DNA of 16,323 nucleotides from CAWIUB01 sp963839175 (GCA_963839175.1 CAWIUB010000020.1:1-16323), one strand, 5' to 3'. Counted from the first letter of the stretch, positions 8,833-16,323 are shown. The notes: generated from the sequence alone by a model not told the origin. Made by a program: numbers and translations.

Positions 8833-8917
8833 GGCGTGTCGTGTCCAGGGTGAGCGGCCCTGCGCGGTGACGGTGTCGGTGCCAACAGATCACCGATCAC
8901 CGCACAGGGGGCTTGTA

Positions 8918-10402
8918 TTGAAGAACGCGAGGGAACGGATGGACGTACTGGCCGCCTATCGGGAGGTGGGCAGCTATCGGGGTGCCGCAGCGATCTGCGG
9001 CACGACGCACAAGACGGTGCGCCGGATTGTCGAGGGGCACGAGGCCGGTGGCGTGAAGGCGCAGCGGGTTGAGCGAGAACACAACTACGCCGATGTGACT
9101 GATCTGGTCGCGAAGAAGGTGGACAGCAGCAAGGGCCGGATCTCGGCCAAGCGGCTGCTCCCGGCGGCGCGCACAGCCGGCTATACGGGCTCGGCGCGGA
9201 ACTTCCGACGCCTCGTCGCGGCGCAGAAGGCGCTGTGGCGTAAGGGCAATCACCGCGGCCGACGCCCGGCGGTGTGGACTCCCGGCGACACGCTGGTCAT
9301 CGACTGGGGCGTGCTGGAGGGCGTGCATGTGTTCTGCGCGGTGCTGGCCTGGTCACGGGTGCGGTTCGTGCGCTTCGCCGACAACGAACGCGCCGCTACG
9401 ACGCTGGCGCTGCTGGCCGAGTGCTTCGAGACGATCGGCGGAGTGCCCAAGACGGTGCTGGCTGATCGGATGGGCTGTCTGAAAGCCGGTGTCGTCGCTG
9501 ACGTCGTCGTCCCGACCGCGGACTACGTGCGGTTCGCGACCCATTACGGGTTCCGGCCCGACTTCTGCCACGGCAACGACCCGGAGTCGAAGGGAATCGT
9601 GGAGAACCTGGTCGGCTACGCCAAACGCGACCTGATGATCCCCGAACAGCCGAGTCTGGCTGACCTGTCGGCGGCGAACTCGACGGCCGCCGCGTGGTGC
9701 GAGCAGGTGAACGCGGTGACCCATTCGGAGATCTGCGCGGTGCCCGCCGCCCGGCTCGAGCAGGAGCGGGAGCTGCTGGGGGTGTTGCCGTCGCTGCGCT
9801 GCGAGATCGGTCCGAAGCCGATCAGCCGCAAGGTCGACAGACTGTCGTGCGTGCGGTTCGGCTCGGCCCGCTACTCGGTGCCGAACCGGCTCATCGGCAC
9901 CACCGTGCTCCTCGTCGTGCACGAGGGGCGGGTGCAGGTGTTGGAGCCGTTCACTGGCGAGATCGTCGCTGACCATGAGTTGGTCGCGCCGGGAGAAACC
10001 AGCATCATCGAGGAGCACTACGGCTCGAGCAGACCGGACAAGCCACGCCGCGCGCCACGGGCCAGGACGGCAGTCGAGCAGCAGTTCCTCGCCCTCGACG
10101 AGATCGCCGAACAGTTCCTGGTCGGCGCTGCCGCGGCCGGGGTGAGCAAGCTGCCCACCGAACTGGCAGCGATCCTCACCCTGCACGCCGCCCACGGGCA
10201 CGACGCCGTGGTGGCCGCACTGACCCGTGCGGTCGAGTTCGGTCGGTGGCGCGCCGATGACGTCCGCTCGATCCTCGCTGCGGCCGGCGCCGCGCCGCTG
10301 CCAAGACCGGCAGGGCAGGCTCTCGTGCTCACGCTGCCCTGGGTGCCGACCCGATCGCTGGATGACTACGCCATCGACACCATCGGGGGTGGTGAGCAGT
10401 GA
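8918..10402 (+). CDS. istA: IS21-family transposase IstA
   Basis: 494 residues from TTG 8918, chosen because AGGGGG lies at 8906-8911 and homologues of this type usually begin near K-N-A-R-E-R-M-D-V; a GTG at 8867 would add 17 residues. The N-terminus has a helix-turn-helix (SYRGAAAICGTTHKTVRRIV) that binds the terminal repeats. The catalytic triad is D129 (VIDWG), D183 (VLADRMG) and E229 (ESKGIVENLVGYAKRDL), followed by the basic/beta C-terminal part (FGSARYSVPNRLIGTTVLL). IstA makes the strand transfer with the help of the AAA+ protein IstB. The frame is intact. Its stop overlaps the istB GTG by 4 bp (GTGA, 10399-10402), giving translational coupling. With IstB split, the element is probably immobile unless another copy supplies IstB. 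Confidence 0.93.
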   Translation: MKNARERMDVLAAYREVGSYRGAAAICGTTHKTVRRIVEGHEAGGVKAQRVEREHNYADVTDLVAKKVDSSKGRISAKRLLPAARTAGYTGSARNFRRLVAAQKALWRKGNHRGRRPAVWTPGDTLVIDWGVLEGVHVFCAVLAWSRVRFVRFADNERAATTLALLAECFETIGGVPKTVLADRMGCLKAGVVADVVVPTADYVRFATHYGFRPDFCHGNDPESKGIVENLVGYAKRDLMIPEQPSLADLSAANSTAAAWCEQVNAVTHSEICAVPAARLEQERELLGVLPSLRCEIGPKPISRKVDRLSCVRFGSARYSVPNRLIGTTVLLVVHEGRVQVLEPFTGEIVADHELVAPGETSIIEEHYGSSRPDKPRRAPRARTAVEQQFLALDEIAEQFLVGAAAAGVSKLPTELAAILTLHAAHGHDAVVAALTRAVEFGRWRADDVRSILAAAGAAPLPRPAGQALVLTLPWVPTRSLDDYAIDTIGGGEQ

Positions 10403-10742
10403 GCACCGCGCCGCCGCCGCTGGCCGCCGACCTGAATGACGGGCTGAAACGGTTGAAGATGGCCGCGATGCGCCGCCTCGCCCTGGAGCTACTGGTCACC
10501 GCCAAGACGCAGCGGTGGAACCCCGAAGAGTTCCTGCGCACCCTGGTCGAGGCCGAGATCACCGCCCGCGACGAATCCAACGCCCGCACCCGCATGCGCC
10601 GGGCCGCGTTCCCCGTGGTGAAGACCCTCGACCAGTTCGACGTCGCCGCCTCCTCCATCCCGAAGCCGACCTTCGACTACCTCGCCTCGCTGGAGTGGAT
10701 CCGGGCCGCGGAAAACACCTGCCTGATCGGCCCGGGCGGGAC
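10399..10742 (+). pseudogene. istB: IstB ATPase, N-terminal part, cut inside Walker A
   Basis: Starts at GTG 10399, overlapping istA. The translation (LKRLKMAAMRRLALELLVTA, FDYLASLEWIRAAENTCLIG) is the IstB/DnaC-like N-terminal region. It reaches the P-loop as GPGGT at 10729-10743 and then changes abruptly to unrelated sequence and stops at 10797. The rest of the P-loop, G-K-S-H, appears 2.8 kb downstream. Joining the halves gives 780 nt, 259 residues plus stop, the normal IstB length. IstB is the AAA+ regulator of IS21 transposition; this fragment alone lacks ATP binding. Confidence 0.9.
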
Positions 10743-10750
10743 GGCGATCG
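10731..10750 (+). other. attL of the serine-recombinase element
   Basis: Junction where istB coding for GPGGT meets element DNA. The shared core pattern GG.CGG.AC.G occupies 10734-10744. The candidate crossover dinucleotide is AC at 10741-10742. Confidence 0.65.
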
Positions 10751-10760
10751 ACTGCACTAT

Positions 10761-11060
10761 TTGCGCTCGATACTGCCGACGGAGGTCAGTGTCGTAGCGG
10801 AGGCTCACCCTCTGTTCGGGCAGTTACTTCATGCGGCCGCGTTCAAACGGTGGAACGGTGTGCTGCATTTGGTGGTGCGGCTGCCGGATGGTTCGCCGGG
10901 CACGATTCCGGCGGCGGCTACGAGCGTGTGGGACGATCCGGCGCCTGCGGGCTCCCCTGTAGTGCTGGATCTGGACGGGTTGCGGGCGCTGCGGCGCCGA
11001 GTCGACGAACTTTCCGCCGCACCCCGCGAGCGCCGGGTGCGGGCCGGGAGAGGCAAATAG
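10761..11060 (+). CDS. DUF5372-like small protein of the recombinase element, start cut off by integration
   Basis: Reading frame ending at TAG 11058-11060. From TTG 10761 it gives 99 residues, but no Shine-Dalgarno precedes that codon and the true start is uncertain. The core VVAEAHPLFGQLLHAAAFKR, then W-N-G-V-L-H-L-V-V, LPDGSPGTIPAAATSVW and LDLDGLRALRRRVDEL resembles the short proteins often found ahead of recombinase genes in such elements (DUF5372-like; identified from memory of the pattern). The function is unknown. The frame stays open leftward across attL. In a circularised element it would join in frame to the GTG at 13560, which has a strong GGAGGAG, giving a 113-residue protein. 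So the gene may be properly expressed only in the excised circle. Confidence 0.6.
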   Translation: MRSILPTEVSVVAEAHPLFGQLLHAAAFKRWNGVLHLVVRLPDGSPGTIPAAATSVWDDPAPAGSPVVLDLDGLRALRRRVDELSAAPRERRVRAGRGK

Positions 11061-11111
11061 GTTCCCCTCGTCCCCGAATCGCGCCAACGACTTCAGGAGA
11101 GGTGAACCTAC

Positions 11112-11276
11112 TTGCGCGCGCTCAGAGTATCGACGACAACGGCCCAGCTGGCTTTGCCGGTGGGGACCCGGTCGAGCAGTTTGGTGGCGGCTGCCGGCCG
11201 ACGCCCGCGCGGCGGTGTTGACGCTGCTGGCGCGGCTGATCGCCCGTGGGGTGGTCGTCGAGCCGACCGGCGGTGA
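11112..11276 (+). pseudogene. Small accessory ORF ahead of the recombinase, frameshifted
   Basis: TTG 11112 follows AGGAGAGG (11095-11102) by nine bases and starts MRALRVSTTTAQLALPVG. After about 25 codons the frame yields only G/R/A-rich sequence to TGA 11276. At about 11185-11192 (GTGGCGGCTGCCG) a change of +1 or -2 would continue as LPADARAAVLTLLARLIARG, which resembles the short helical proteins commonly encoded before recombinases of this type. Such proteins have no assigned function. I infer a broken copy; the alternative is that the N- and C-parts are unrelated chance frames. Confidence 0.4.
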
Positions 11277-11299
11277 GTGGCGATGGCTGACCGGAGAAC

Positions 11300-13545
11300 G
11301 TGGTCGTTGGCCCGGTGCTGCTGCTGTCTTCGGACAAGATCACCGCCGGGCACGTGTCCCGCGACGCCTATGTGTATGTGCGCCAGTCCACGCCGACGCA
11401 GATGGTGCAGAACACCGAAAGCCTGGCCCGCCAGTACGAGCTGCGGGAGCGGGCGGTGGGGTTGGGCTGGCCGCTGCATCAGGTGCGGGTGATCGATGAG
11501 GATCTGGGCCGCTCCGGCGCCGATGCGACCGCGCGGACCGGGTTCCGGGAGTTGGTCGCCGATGTCGGGCTGGGTCAGGTCGGCATCGTGCTGGGCATCG
11601 AGGTGTCCCGGCTGGCCCGCAACAACGCCGATTGGTATCAGCTGCTGGACCTGTGCGCGCTGACCGACACGTTGATCGCCGACGCCGACGGCGTGTATCA
11701 CCCGGGCGAGTTCAACGATCGTCTCGTGCTCGGGCTCAAGGGCACCATGAGCGAGGCCGAGCTGCACCTGATCCGTTCCCGGCTGACCGCCGGGTTGCAG
11801 CACAAGGCCGCCAAGGGCGAGCTGCGCCAAGGCCTGCCGGTCGGGTTCGATCACGATCCGGACGGCCGGATCGTGATCAGCGCGGACCAGGCGGTGCGGG
11901 AGGCGATCGCGACGGTGTTCCGCCGCTTCGAGGAACTCGGCTCGGCCCGGCAGGTGGTGGCGTCGCTGCGCGCCGATGGGCTGCAGCTGCCGCGGCGCCG
12001 CAACGGTCACCCGCGCACCTTCTGGATCGAGGCGACCTACCCGGCGGTGCACGACCTGCTGACCAACCCGTGCTACGCGGGCGCGTTCGTGTTCGGTCGC
12101 ACCCGCACCGAGAAACGCATCGACGCCCAGGGGCGGGTCACCGCGCGGGTCCGGGAGTTGCCTCGCGAGCAGTGGACGGTGCTGATCCCCGACCACCATG
12201 CCGGGTTCGTCAGCTGGGGACGCTACGAGGCGAACGTGGCCCAGCTGCGGGCCAACTGGCGCCCGCCGCGCGGCGAAGGCGGCGGCGCGGTCCGCGAAGG
12301 CCGCGCCCTGCTGCAGGCCCTGCTGCGCTGCGGGCAGTGCGGACGGATGATGCAGGTCGGCTACTCCGGCACCCATGGCACCGTTCCGCGCTACCTGTGC
12401 GGGCGGGCGCAGCAGCTCTACGGCGCGCAGCAAGGCTGCCAGAGCCTGGGCGGGCATCGGCTCGAACAGGTCGTGCTGGGCGAGCTGTTCCGGGTGCTCG
12501 AAGCCAGCGGCGTTGACGCGCGACCGCGCGGGCACTGGCCGAGGCCGAGGCGCATCACCGGCAGCGGCTGGCCGCGTTCGAGCTGGCCGTGGAACGTGCC
12601 CGCTACGACGCCGACCGGGCCCGGCGCCAGTACGACGCGGTCGAGCCGGAAAACCGGCTCGTCGCCCGTACTGTGGAACGCGCGCTGGAAGACAAGCTCG
12701 CCGCGCAGCGCCGCGCCGAAGCCGACCTGGCCGTGCAGCAAGCCCGCCGGCCGGTCGCCCTTACCGACGAGGAACTGGCCTGGCTCACCCGCGCCGGAGC
12801 CGACGTCCGCGCCGTCTTCGACGCAGCCACCACCCGCGCCCGGGAACGCAAACAACTGATCCGCGCCGTTATCACCGAAGTGGTGGTCACCGTGCACCGC
12901 GACGTAGCACGCGCCGACCTGCGCATCATCTGGCAGGGCGGAGCCACACGAGAACTGAGCATGACCCTGAACAAGTCCGGCGCGCACCTGCGGGCCACCG
13001 AGGAAGACACCGTCGAGCTCGTGCGGCGCCTGGCCGCCGACTACGACGACCTGACCATCGCGCAGATCCTGGCCCGGCAACACCGCCGCACCAGCACCGG
13101 CCTGCCCTGGACCGCACGGCGAGTCTGCTCGCTGCGTAACTCCCGCGACATCCCCGTCCACCAACACAACCCAGAAACTGTCACTGGCACCGACGACGAT
13201 GCTGTCGTGGTCAGCATCAGCGAAGCCGAACGCCGCCTACGGGTCAGCCGAGTAACGATCTACCGATGGCTGCGCGACGGATTCATCGTCGGCGAGCAGC
13301 TCACCCCGGCCGCACCATGGCGGATCCGCATCGACCAGGCGCTTCTCAACAAGATCCGCCCCGAGGTGCCGGACGGGTGGCTCGGCCTAGAGCAGGCCGC
13401 CAAGGCCCTCGGCGTGGCCCGTCAGACCGTGTTGCACAAGGTCCAACGCGGCGAACTCGAGGCCGTTCACGTCACTTCCGGACGTCGGAAAGGCTTACGA
13501 ATCAAGGTCTCCAGCGACCAAGCTGGACTGTTTGACACACCCTGA
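11300..13545 (+). pseudogene. Large serine recombinase, split by a 2-bp insertion
   Basis: From GTG 11300 the frame carries a serine recombinase: YVYVRQST with the likely nucleophile Ser30, VSRLARNNADWYQLLDLCAL, the recombinase domain (PRTFWIEATYPAVHDLLTNP), and a zinc ribbon with C344 and C347 (LLRCGQCGRMM) plus later Cys in YLCG and QQGC. At 12516-12522 the run ACGCGCGACC has one CG too many. Removing two bases lets ..D-A-T-A-R-A-L-A-E-A-E.. flow into the next frame: coiled coil, recombinase C-terminus, and two helix-turn-helix domains (about 13210-13350 and 13372-13509) to TGA 13545. The repaired gene is 747 residues. As read, the catalytic part ends in about 110 foreign residues at 12859; the second part could restart at GTG 12589. 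It is probably inactive, unless the CG change is a sequencing error. Confidence 0.8.
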
Positions 13546-13547
13546 TC

Positions 13548-13562
13548 GGAGGAGAAGCAGTG
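13548..13562 (+). promoter_or_regulatory. Orphan ribosome binding site and GTG at the element's right end
   Basis: GGAGGAG at 13548-13554, five bases, then GTG at 13560-13562, starting two bases after the recombinase stop. In the integrated form it opens a frame (MLPKAGRH..) that runs out of phase with istB and makes no recognisable protein. After circularisation it would be fused in frame to the DUF5372-like gene: codon eight ends at 13583 and the left end begins at 10743 in the same phase. Confidence 0.6.
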
Positions 13563-13573
13563 TTACCCAAGGC

Positions 13574-13593
13574 TGGCCGGCACCGGCAAAAGC
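13574..13593 (+). other. attR of the serine-recombinase element
   Basis: Junction where element DNA returns to istB coding for G-T-G-K-S-H. The core pattern GG.CGG.AC.G occupies 13575-13585 and aligns with attL at an offset of 2841 bp. Confidence 0.65.
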
Positions 13594-14019
13594 CACGTGC
13601 TGGTGGCGCTCGGCGTCGCCGCCGTCGAGGCCGGCCACCGGGTGCGGTACTTCACCGCCGCCGAACTCGTGGAAACCCTCTACCGCGCCCTGGCCGACAA
13701 CAGCGTCGGGCGGGTCATCGAGAACCTGCTGCGCAACGACCTCGTGCTCTGCGACGAACTCGGCTTCGCCCCACTGGACGACACCGGCGCCCAACTGCTG
13801 TTCCGGTTCGTCGCCGCCGCCTACGAACGCCGCGCCCTCGGCATCGGCTCACACTGGCCGTTCGAATCCTGGGGCCGGTTCCTCCCCGAGCACACCACCG
13901 CCGTCAGCCTGCTCGACCGGCTGCTGCACCACTGCCACGTCGTGGTCACCGACGGCGACAGCTACCGCATGAAACAAGCCCGCGCCCGCACCCCTCCCAC
14001 GACAACGGCCGCCCGATGA
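13584..14019 (+). pseudogene. istB: IstB ATPase, C-terminal part
   Basis: Continues the IstB frame from the second half of Walker A (G-K-S-H-V-L-V-A-L). Walker B is LVLCDELGF, followed by the family's FRFVAAAYERRALGIGSHWP and the end LLHHCHVVVTDGDSYRMK. The frame is open to TGA 14019. The only start in frame near the break is GTG 13597, after the P-loop and without a ribosome binding site, so any product would lack nucleotide binding. It is intact otherwise and would be functional if the 2841-bp insert were excised. Its stop overlaps the ATG of the next small gene. Confidence 0.88.
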
Positions 14020-14216
14020 CCCAACGGCGCGAATATCGTTACAGCCCACCGGCCCGGATCGGCACCTGCCCAGACCACCCGCACTGCCTCATCCGCCGCT
14101 GCGACCGGTGGCTCTGCCAGCACACCTTCCACATCCCCGCCAACCAGCGCGGCCAACCCCGCCGCTACTGCACGCCAGCCTGCCGAGTCGCCGAACACCG
14201 CCGACTCAACACATGA
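14016..14216 (+). CDS. Small zinc-ribbon-like protein, third gene of the IS21 element
   Basis: 66 residues from ATG 14016, overlapping the istB stop in an ATGA. Cys and His are spaced like a metal site: CPDHPHCLIRRCDRWLCQH, then RRYCTPACRVAEHRR, the last resembling the C-x(3)-C of CGNR-like zinc ribbons. It is very basic, so nucleic-acid binding is plausible. It lies inside the terminal repeats and moves with the element; its role in transposition is unknown. It is too short for firm family assignment, but the start overlap and Cys pattern support a real gene. Confidence 0.6.
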   Translation: MTQRREYRYSPPARIGTCPDHPHCLIRRCDRWLCQHTFHIPANQRGQPRRYCTPACRVAEHRRLNT

Positions 14217-14238
14217 ACTGAAAATCGCAAACACCCCG

Positions 14239-14286
14239 AGCAGTGGGGACTTCAAGTTGGCCACCAGCGGGGACCACAACTTGGCC
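14239..14286 (-). repeat. Right terminal repeat array of the IS21 element (two copies)
   Basis: Two 24-bp units at 14239-14262 and 14263-14286, inverted relative to the left array. Each ends in TTGGCC and carries GGGGAC. The outer end at 14293 reads TGACA, matching the TGTC start of the left end. Confidence 0.85.
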
Positions 14287-14293
14287 GTTGACA

Positions 14294-14747
14294 GCCCACA
14301 TGGTCGAAGAAGTCAGTCGCGAATAGGGTCATGACCGACCGGTCGCCGCTGGTGCTTCAGCGCCTCATAACCTTCTGCGATCGCCTGCGCGAGTTGGGTT
14401 CATCGCGATATCGTCGGAGAGTCCGAGTGTGCACATGTCGGTCCCGGAATTCCTTGACGACGCGCCGGGTGACCGGTTGCCCTCAGACATGGCCGCATCC
14501 AGTACAACGCCGACCTATCAGCGCGTCCGGTACATGACCGGTCGTCGATGTGCAATACAAGTTCATCTGCGCGCGGCATCAACCTCCCCGAGCCGCAACG
14601 TCGACGGGTAGCGAGCGCGCGACGAGCGGCGGATGTTCTCTTGCGGAAGTTCGCGTCGCATAAGCATGCGGGTGTGTCGCGCGGTTCTGGCGGCGCGAGT
14701 GGGTCAGGCCTGCGCTAAAGGCGCCGACGCTCCTACGATGATCTGTC
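14294..14747. other. 454-bp gap without a supportable gene
   Basis: Short open frames exist on both strands, but none has family resemblance or a good start. On the - strand a 28-codon fragment (about 14407-14324) reads QLAQAIAEGYEALKHQRRPV and ends at a stop; it may be the tail of a lost gene. Two copies of TGACCGGTCG-like sequence (near 14335 and 14535) are short and not clearly functional. Confidence 0.3.
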
Positions 14748-16117
14748 CTATGCCGCTTGTCGCGGTTCAGTTCTCCCGTGCGCGGCTTGGTTAAGCGGTT
14801 TCGGGGCGTCCGTCGCGGGACGCGGTGTTTCCGGCGGCGTGGTTGGTGTGAGCCTGGCGGAAACCACGTAGGCCACCACGACCGCCACGATCACCAGCGG
14901 CATGACCGCGAGGCCGTCCGACAACAGCAGCAGGGTGGCCAGCAACACTGAGGTCAGCGGCAGCCTGAGCATCACGACACACATCGCGCCGATACCCATG
15001 GCGACGCCGTCGACAAGGGGCAGCCCGGAAGGTGAGACATCGCGATTCCGCCCGCCGCGCCGACGAACAGGGCCGGGAAGATGGGACCGCCGCGGAAACC
15101 GCTCAGCGACGCCCCATAGGCGAGTCCTTTGCAGGCAATGAGCAACAGCAGCGCTCCCACCTAGTATCTGGCGCTGTTGGCGATGAGCGGGCCGAGGTCG
15201 GACTGCCCCGAGAACAGCACGTCGGAGGAGCTCTTTCCGGTGCCCTGGGCGTACGCGATGGCGAGTCCCGCGATGGCCAGGCCGCCACGGGGTGAGCAGC
15301 ACCAGCCGCCGCTCGACATGTGGCCGCAGGAACAGGGCCAGCCATCGGATCCCGATGCCGACCGGGCCGCGGCAAGACCCGATGCCAGTGCCCAGCCGAA
15401 TTCGGCGACGCTGGCCGATCGAAGGCGGGAGGCCGGGAATCGCCAGCGAGAACGTGCCGTACCCGGTCCAGGCGTCCAGGCCGATGAAGATCAGCGAACC
15501 GATGCCCGCGGCCAGCAGGCCCGGTACCAACACAAGCCCCAGGCTCGGCCCGCCCAGCCCGGAGGCCTCCATCAGCAGGAACGCCCCGAGAAGGGGCGAG
15601 CCCAGCAGGGTGCTGACGGCGGCGAAACTGCCCGGCAGCGGCCACACCACACCTGGTCCTCGCCGGGGCGTCCCGCTTGGCGAGACGGACGGCGCGAGGG
15701 CACCAGCCCACCGCCGAGGGCGATCAGCGGCGCCTCGGGCCCGAGCACCACGCCGAAGCCAGGGTCGCCAAGGCCGCGAGCACGATGCCGGGAAGGTCGA
15801 TTGGGGTGGAGGGCCTTCGCCCGCCTTAAACCCCTCGGCGGGCGAGCGGCCGCCCTTTCCGGGCAGGTAGCGGATGGCGAGCCCGACTAGCACGCCAGCC
15901 ACAGCAGCGGCGGAAGGGGCCACCACAGCGGCTCGCAGTCAAAGCCCAAACCGTTGGGCAGCTCAGTGAAGATCCAGCCCTGCAGTTCGTCGACCAGCGC
16001 GAGGAAGAAGTACGCAGCCGCCGAAACGGGAACGCCAACAACGGCGGCAAGTATCAGCAGCGCCACATAGCTCTTGGAGCGCAGCAACGCAAGCGGATCA
16101 GGCGGTGTTGCCGTCAC
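14748..16117 (-). pseudogene. ClC-type chloride channel/transporter, heavily frameshifted
   Basis: GTG 16117-16115 follows a GGAGG-type site (16130-16121). The first frame reads SYVALLILAAVVGVPVSAAA, then YFFLALVDELQGWIFTELPN and the lead-in to the next helix. One base is missing near 15903-15908 (PPLL to VAGVLVGL). Near 15790-15810 the frame shifts again; with corrections the ClC signature GPEAPLIALGGG is recovered around 15725-15750. Other intact blocks are STLLGSPLLGAFLLMEASGL, LLAAGIGSLIFIGLDAWTGY, GFRGGPIFPALFVGAAGG (a different frame, about 15050-15110) and MGIGAMCVVMLRLPLTSVLL. At least six shifts are needed to read through to the stop at 14748. ClC proteins move chloride, often with proton exchange, across the membrane with about ten or more helices. 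This copy cannot make one. The density of lesions is unlike the intact neighbours. Confidence 0.85.
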
Positions 16118-16323
16118 CAGCCCCTCCTCACCGGAGGAAATCCCAGCGGTCCAGGCCCGAAGTACGGCGATCCATCTGGACGCGAGTCACCGCCCGCCAT
16201 TGGAGCTGCCCCTGCCAAGACAAGGTCCGGCAGAGCGGTCATCGTACCGTCGCGCCCCGCTGGGCACCGATACACCGTCCCCTCGCATCCCGCCTCCGCC
16301 CTTACGTTGAATTCAATGACCGC
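16118..16323. other. Upstream region of the ClC pseudogene, window end
   Basis: About 200 bp containing the ribosome binding site of the channel gene near 16121-16130. No convincing promoter or further gene was recognised. Confidence 0.3.

Larger units (their letters stand above)
10743..13583 (+). mobile_element. Serine-recombinase element inserted in istB
   Basis: 2841 bp between the two halves of istB. The edges share the pattern GG.CGG.AC.G (10734-10744 against 13575-13585), the kind of short imperfect core left by serine recombinases. No long terminal inverted repeats or target duplication were seen, again as expected. Cargo, left to right: a DUF5372-like gene, a short frameshifted ORF and a large serine recombinase. 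The exact crossover base could lie at any shared pair in the core; all choices restore an in-frame P-loop. Confidence 0.82.
8754..14293 (+). mobile_element. IS21-family element interrupted by a serine-recombinase element
   Basis: The element contains istA, split istB and a small third gene. Both ends start with TGTC and carry arrays of 24-bp repeats with GGCCA and GTCCCC at the same spacing. The total is 5540 bp; without the 2841-bp insert it is 2699 bp, a usual size for IS21. No target-site duplication is evident next to 8754 and 14293, so the ends are approximate or the copy has recombined. Confidence 0.8.

Noticed and set aside
9353..10201. Open frame on the - strand opposite istA
   Set aside because: Antisense shadow; the IstA catalytic triad on the + strand explains the region.
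11108..12535. Long open frame on the - strand opposite the recombinase (475 codons)
   Set aside because: Shadow of the high-GC recombinase gene; composition is His/Gln/Arg/Pro-rich with no domain, while the + strand shows clear recombinase motifs.
10743..13583. Terminal inverted repeats of the serine-recombinase element
   Set aside because: Only a short CACT-type match between the ends; not significant and not expected for serine recombinases.
13560..14216. Single 218-codon gene starting at the orphan GTG
   Set aside because: Out of frame with IstB and Arg/Pro-rich until 14016; only its first 8 codons (circle form) and last 66 codons (separate small gene) look meaningful.
8740..14310. Target-site duplication of the IS21 element
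   Set aside because: Bases flanking 8754 and 14293 do not match in any convincing 4-8 bp repeat.
14331..14611. Small open frames in the gap right of the IS21 element
   Set aside because: No ribosome binding site, no family resemblance, and both strands offer similar frames.

Overview
The window is high-GC DNA with GTG/TTG starts, ATGA/GTGA gene overlaps and actinobacterial-type mobile elements. It is most likely chromosome or island DNA from an actinomycete; the genus cannot be fixed from sequence alone. It looks like an accessory region: one intact candidate conflict/defence operon between decayed genes and nested mobile elements.

Left part (1-6596). A SAM-dependent methyltransferase relic (239-1055) carries an in-frame stop and a homopolymer frameshift. 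It is followed by an intact, tightly packed three-gene operon on the + strand (1221-6596): a membrane-anchored protein of unknown family, a SIR2-like putative NADase, and a 1201-residue nSTAND1-type P-loop NTPase with a transmembrane helix and about 14-15 WD40 repeats. The SIR2 and STAND genes overlap by 4 bp. The likely logic is that the STAND/WD40 protein senses an intruder at the membrane and the SIR2 protein destroys NAD+ as effector. This is inferred from the families and has not been shown.

Middle part (6887-14293). A complete IS1380-family element (transposase on the - strand) has recognisable terminal inverted repeats and a leader inverted repeat that would bury the transposase Shine-Dalgarno sequence. 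Next comes an IS21-family element (8754-14293) with istA, istB and a small zinc-ribbon-like third gene, bounded by 24-bp-spaced terminal repeats (three left, two right). Its istB is split exactly in the Walker A codons by a 2841-bp serine-recombinase element (about 10743-13583). Removing the insert restores a 259-residue IstB with a proper P-loop. The inserted element holds a DUF5372-like gene, a frameshifted small ORF and a large serine recombinase broken by a 2-bp CG duplication. In the predicted excised circle, a strong ribosome binding site and GTG codon from the right end would join in frame to the DUF5372-like gene at the left end.

Right part (14294-16323). About 450 bp of featureless DNA is followed by a ClC-type chloride channel gene on the - strand (14748-16117), wrecked by many frameshifts. 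The end of the window is its upstream region. No tRNA, rRNA or CRISPR array was seen.
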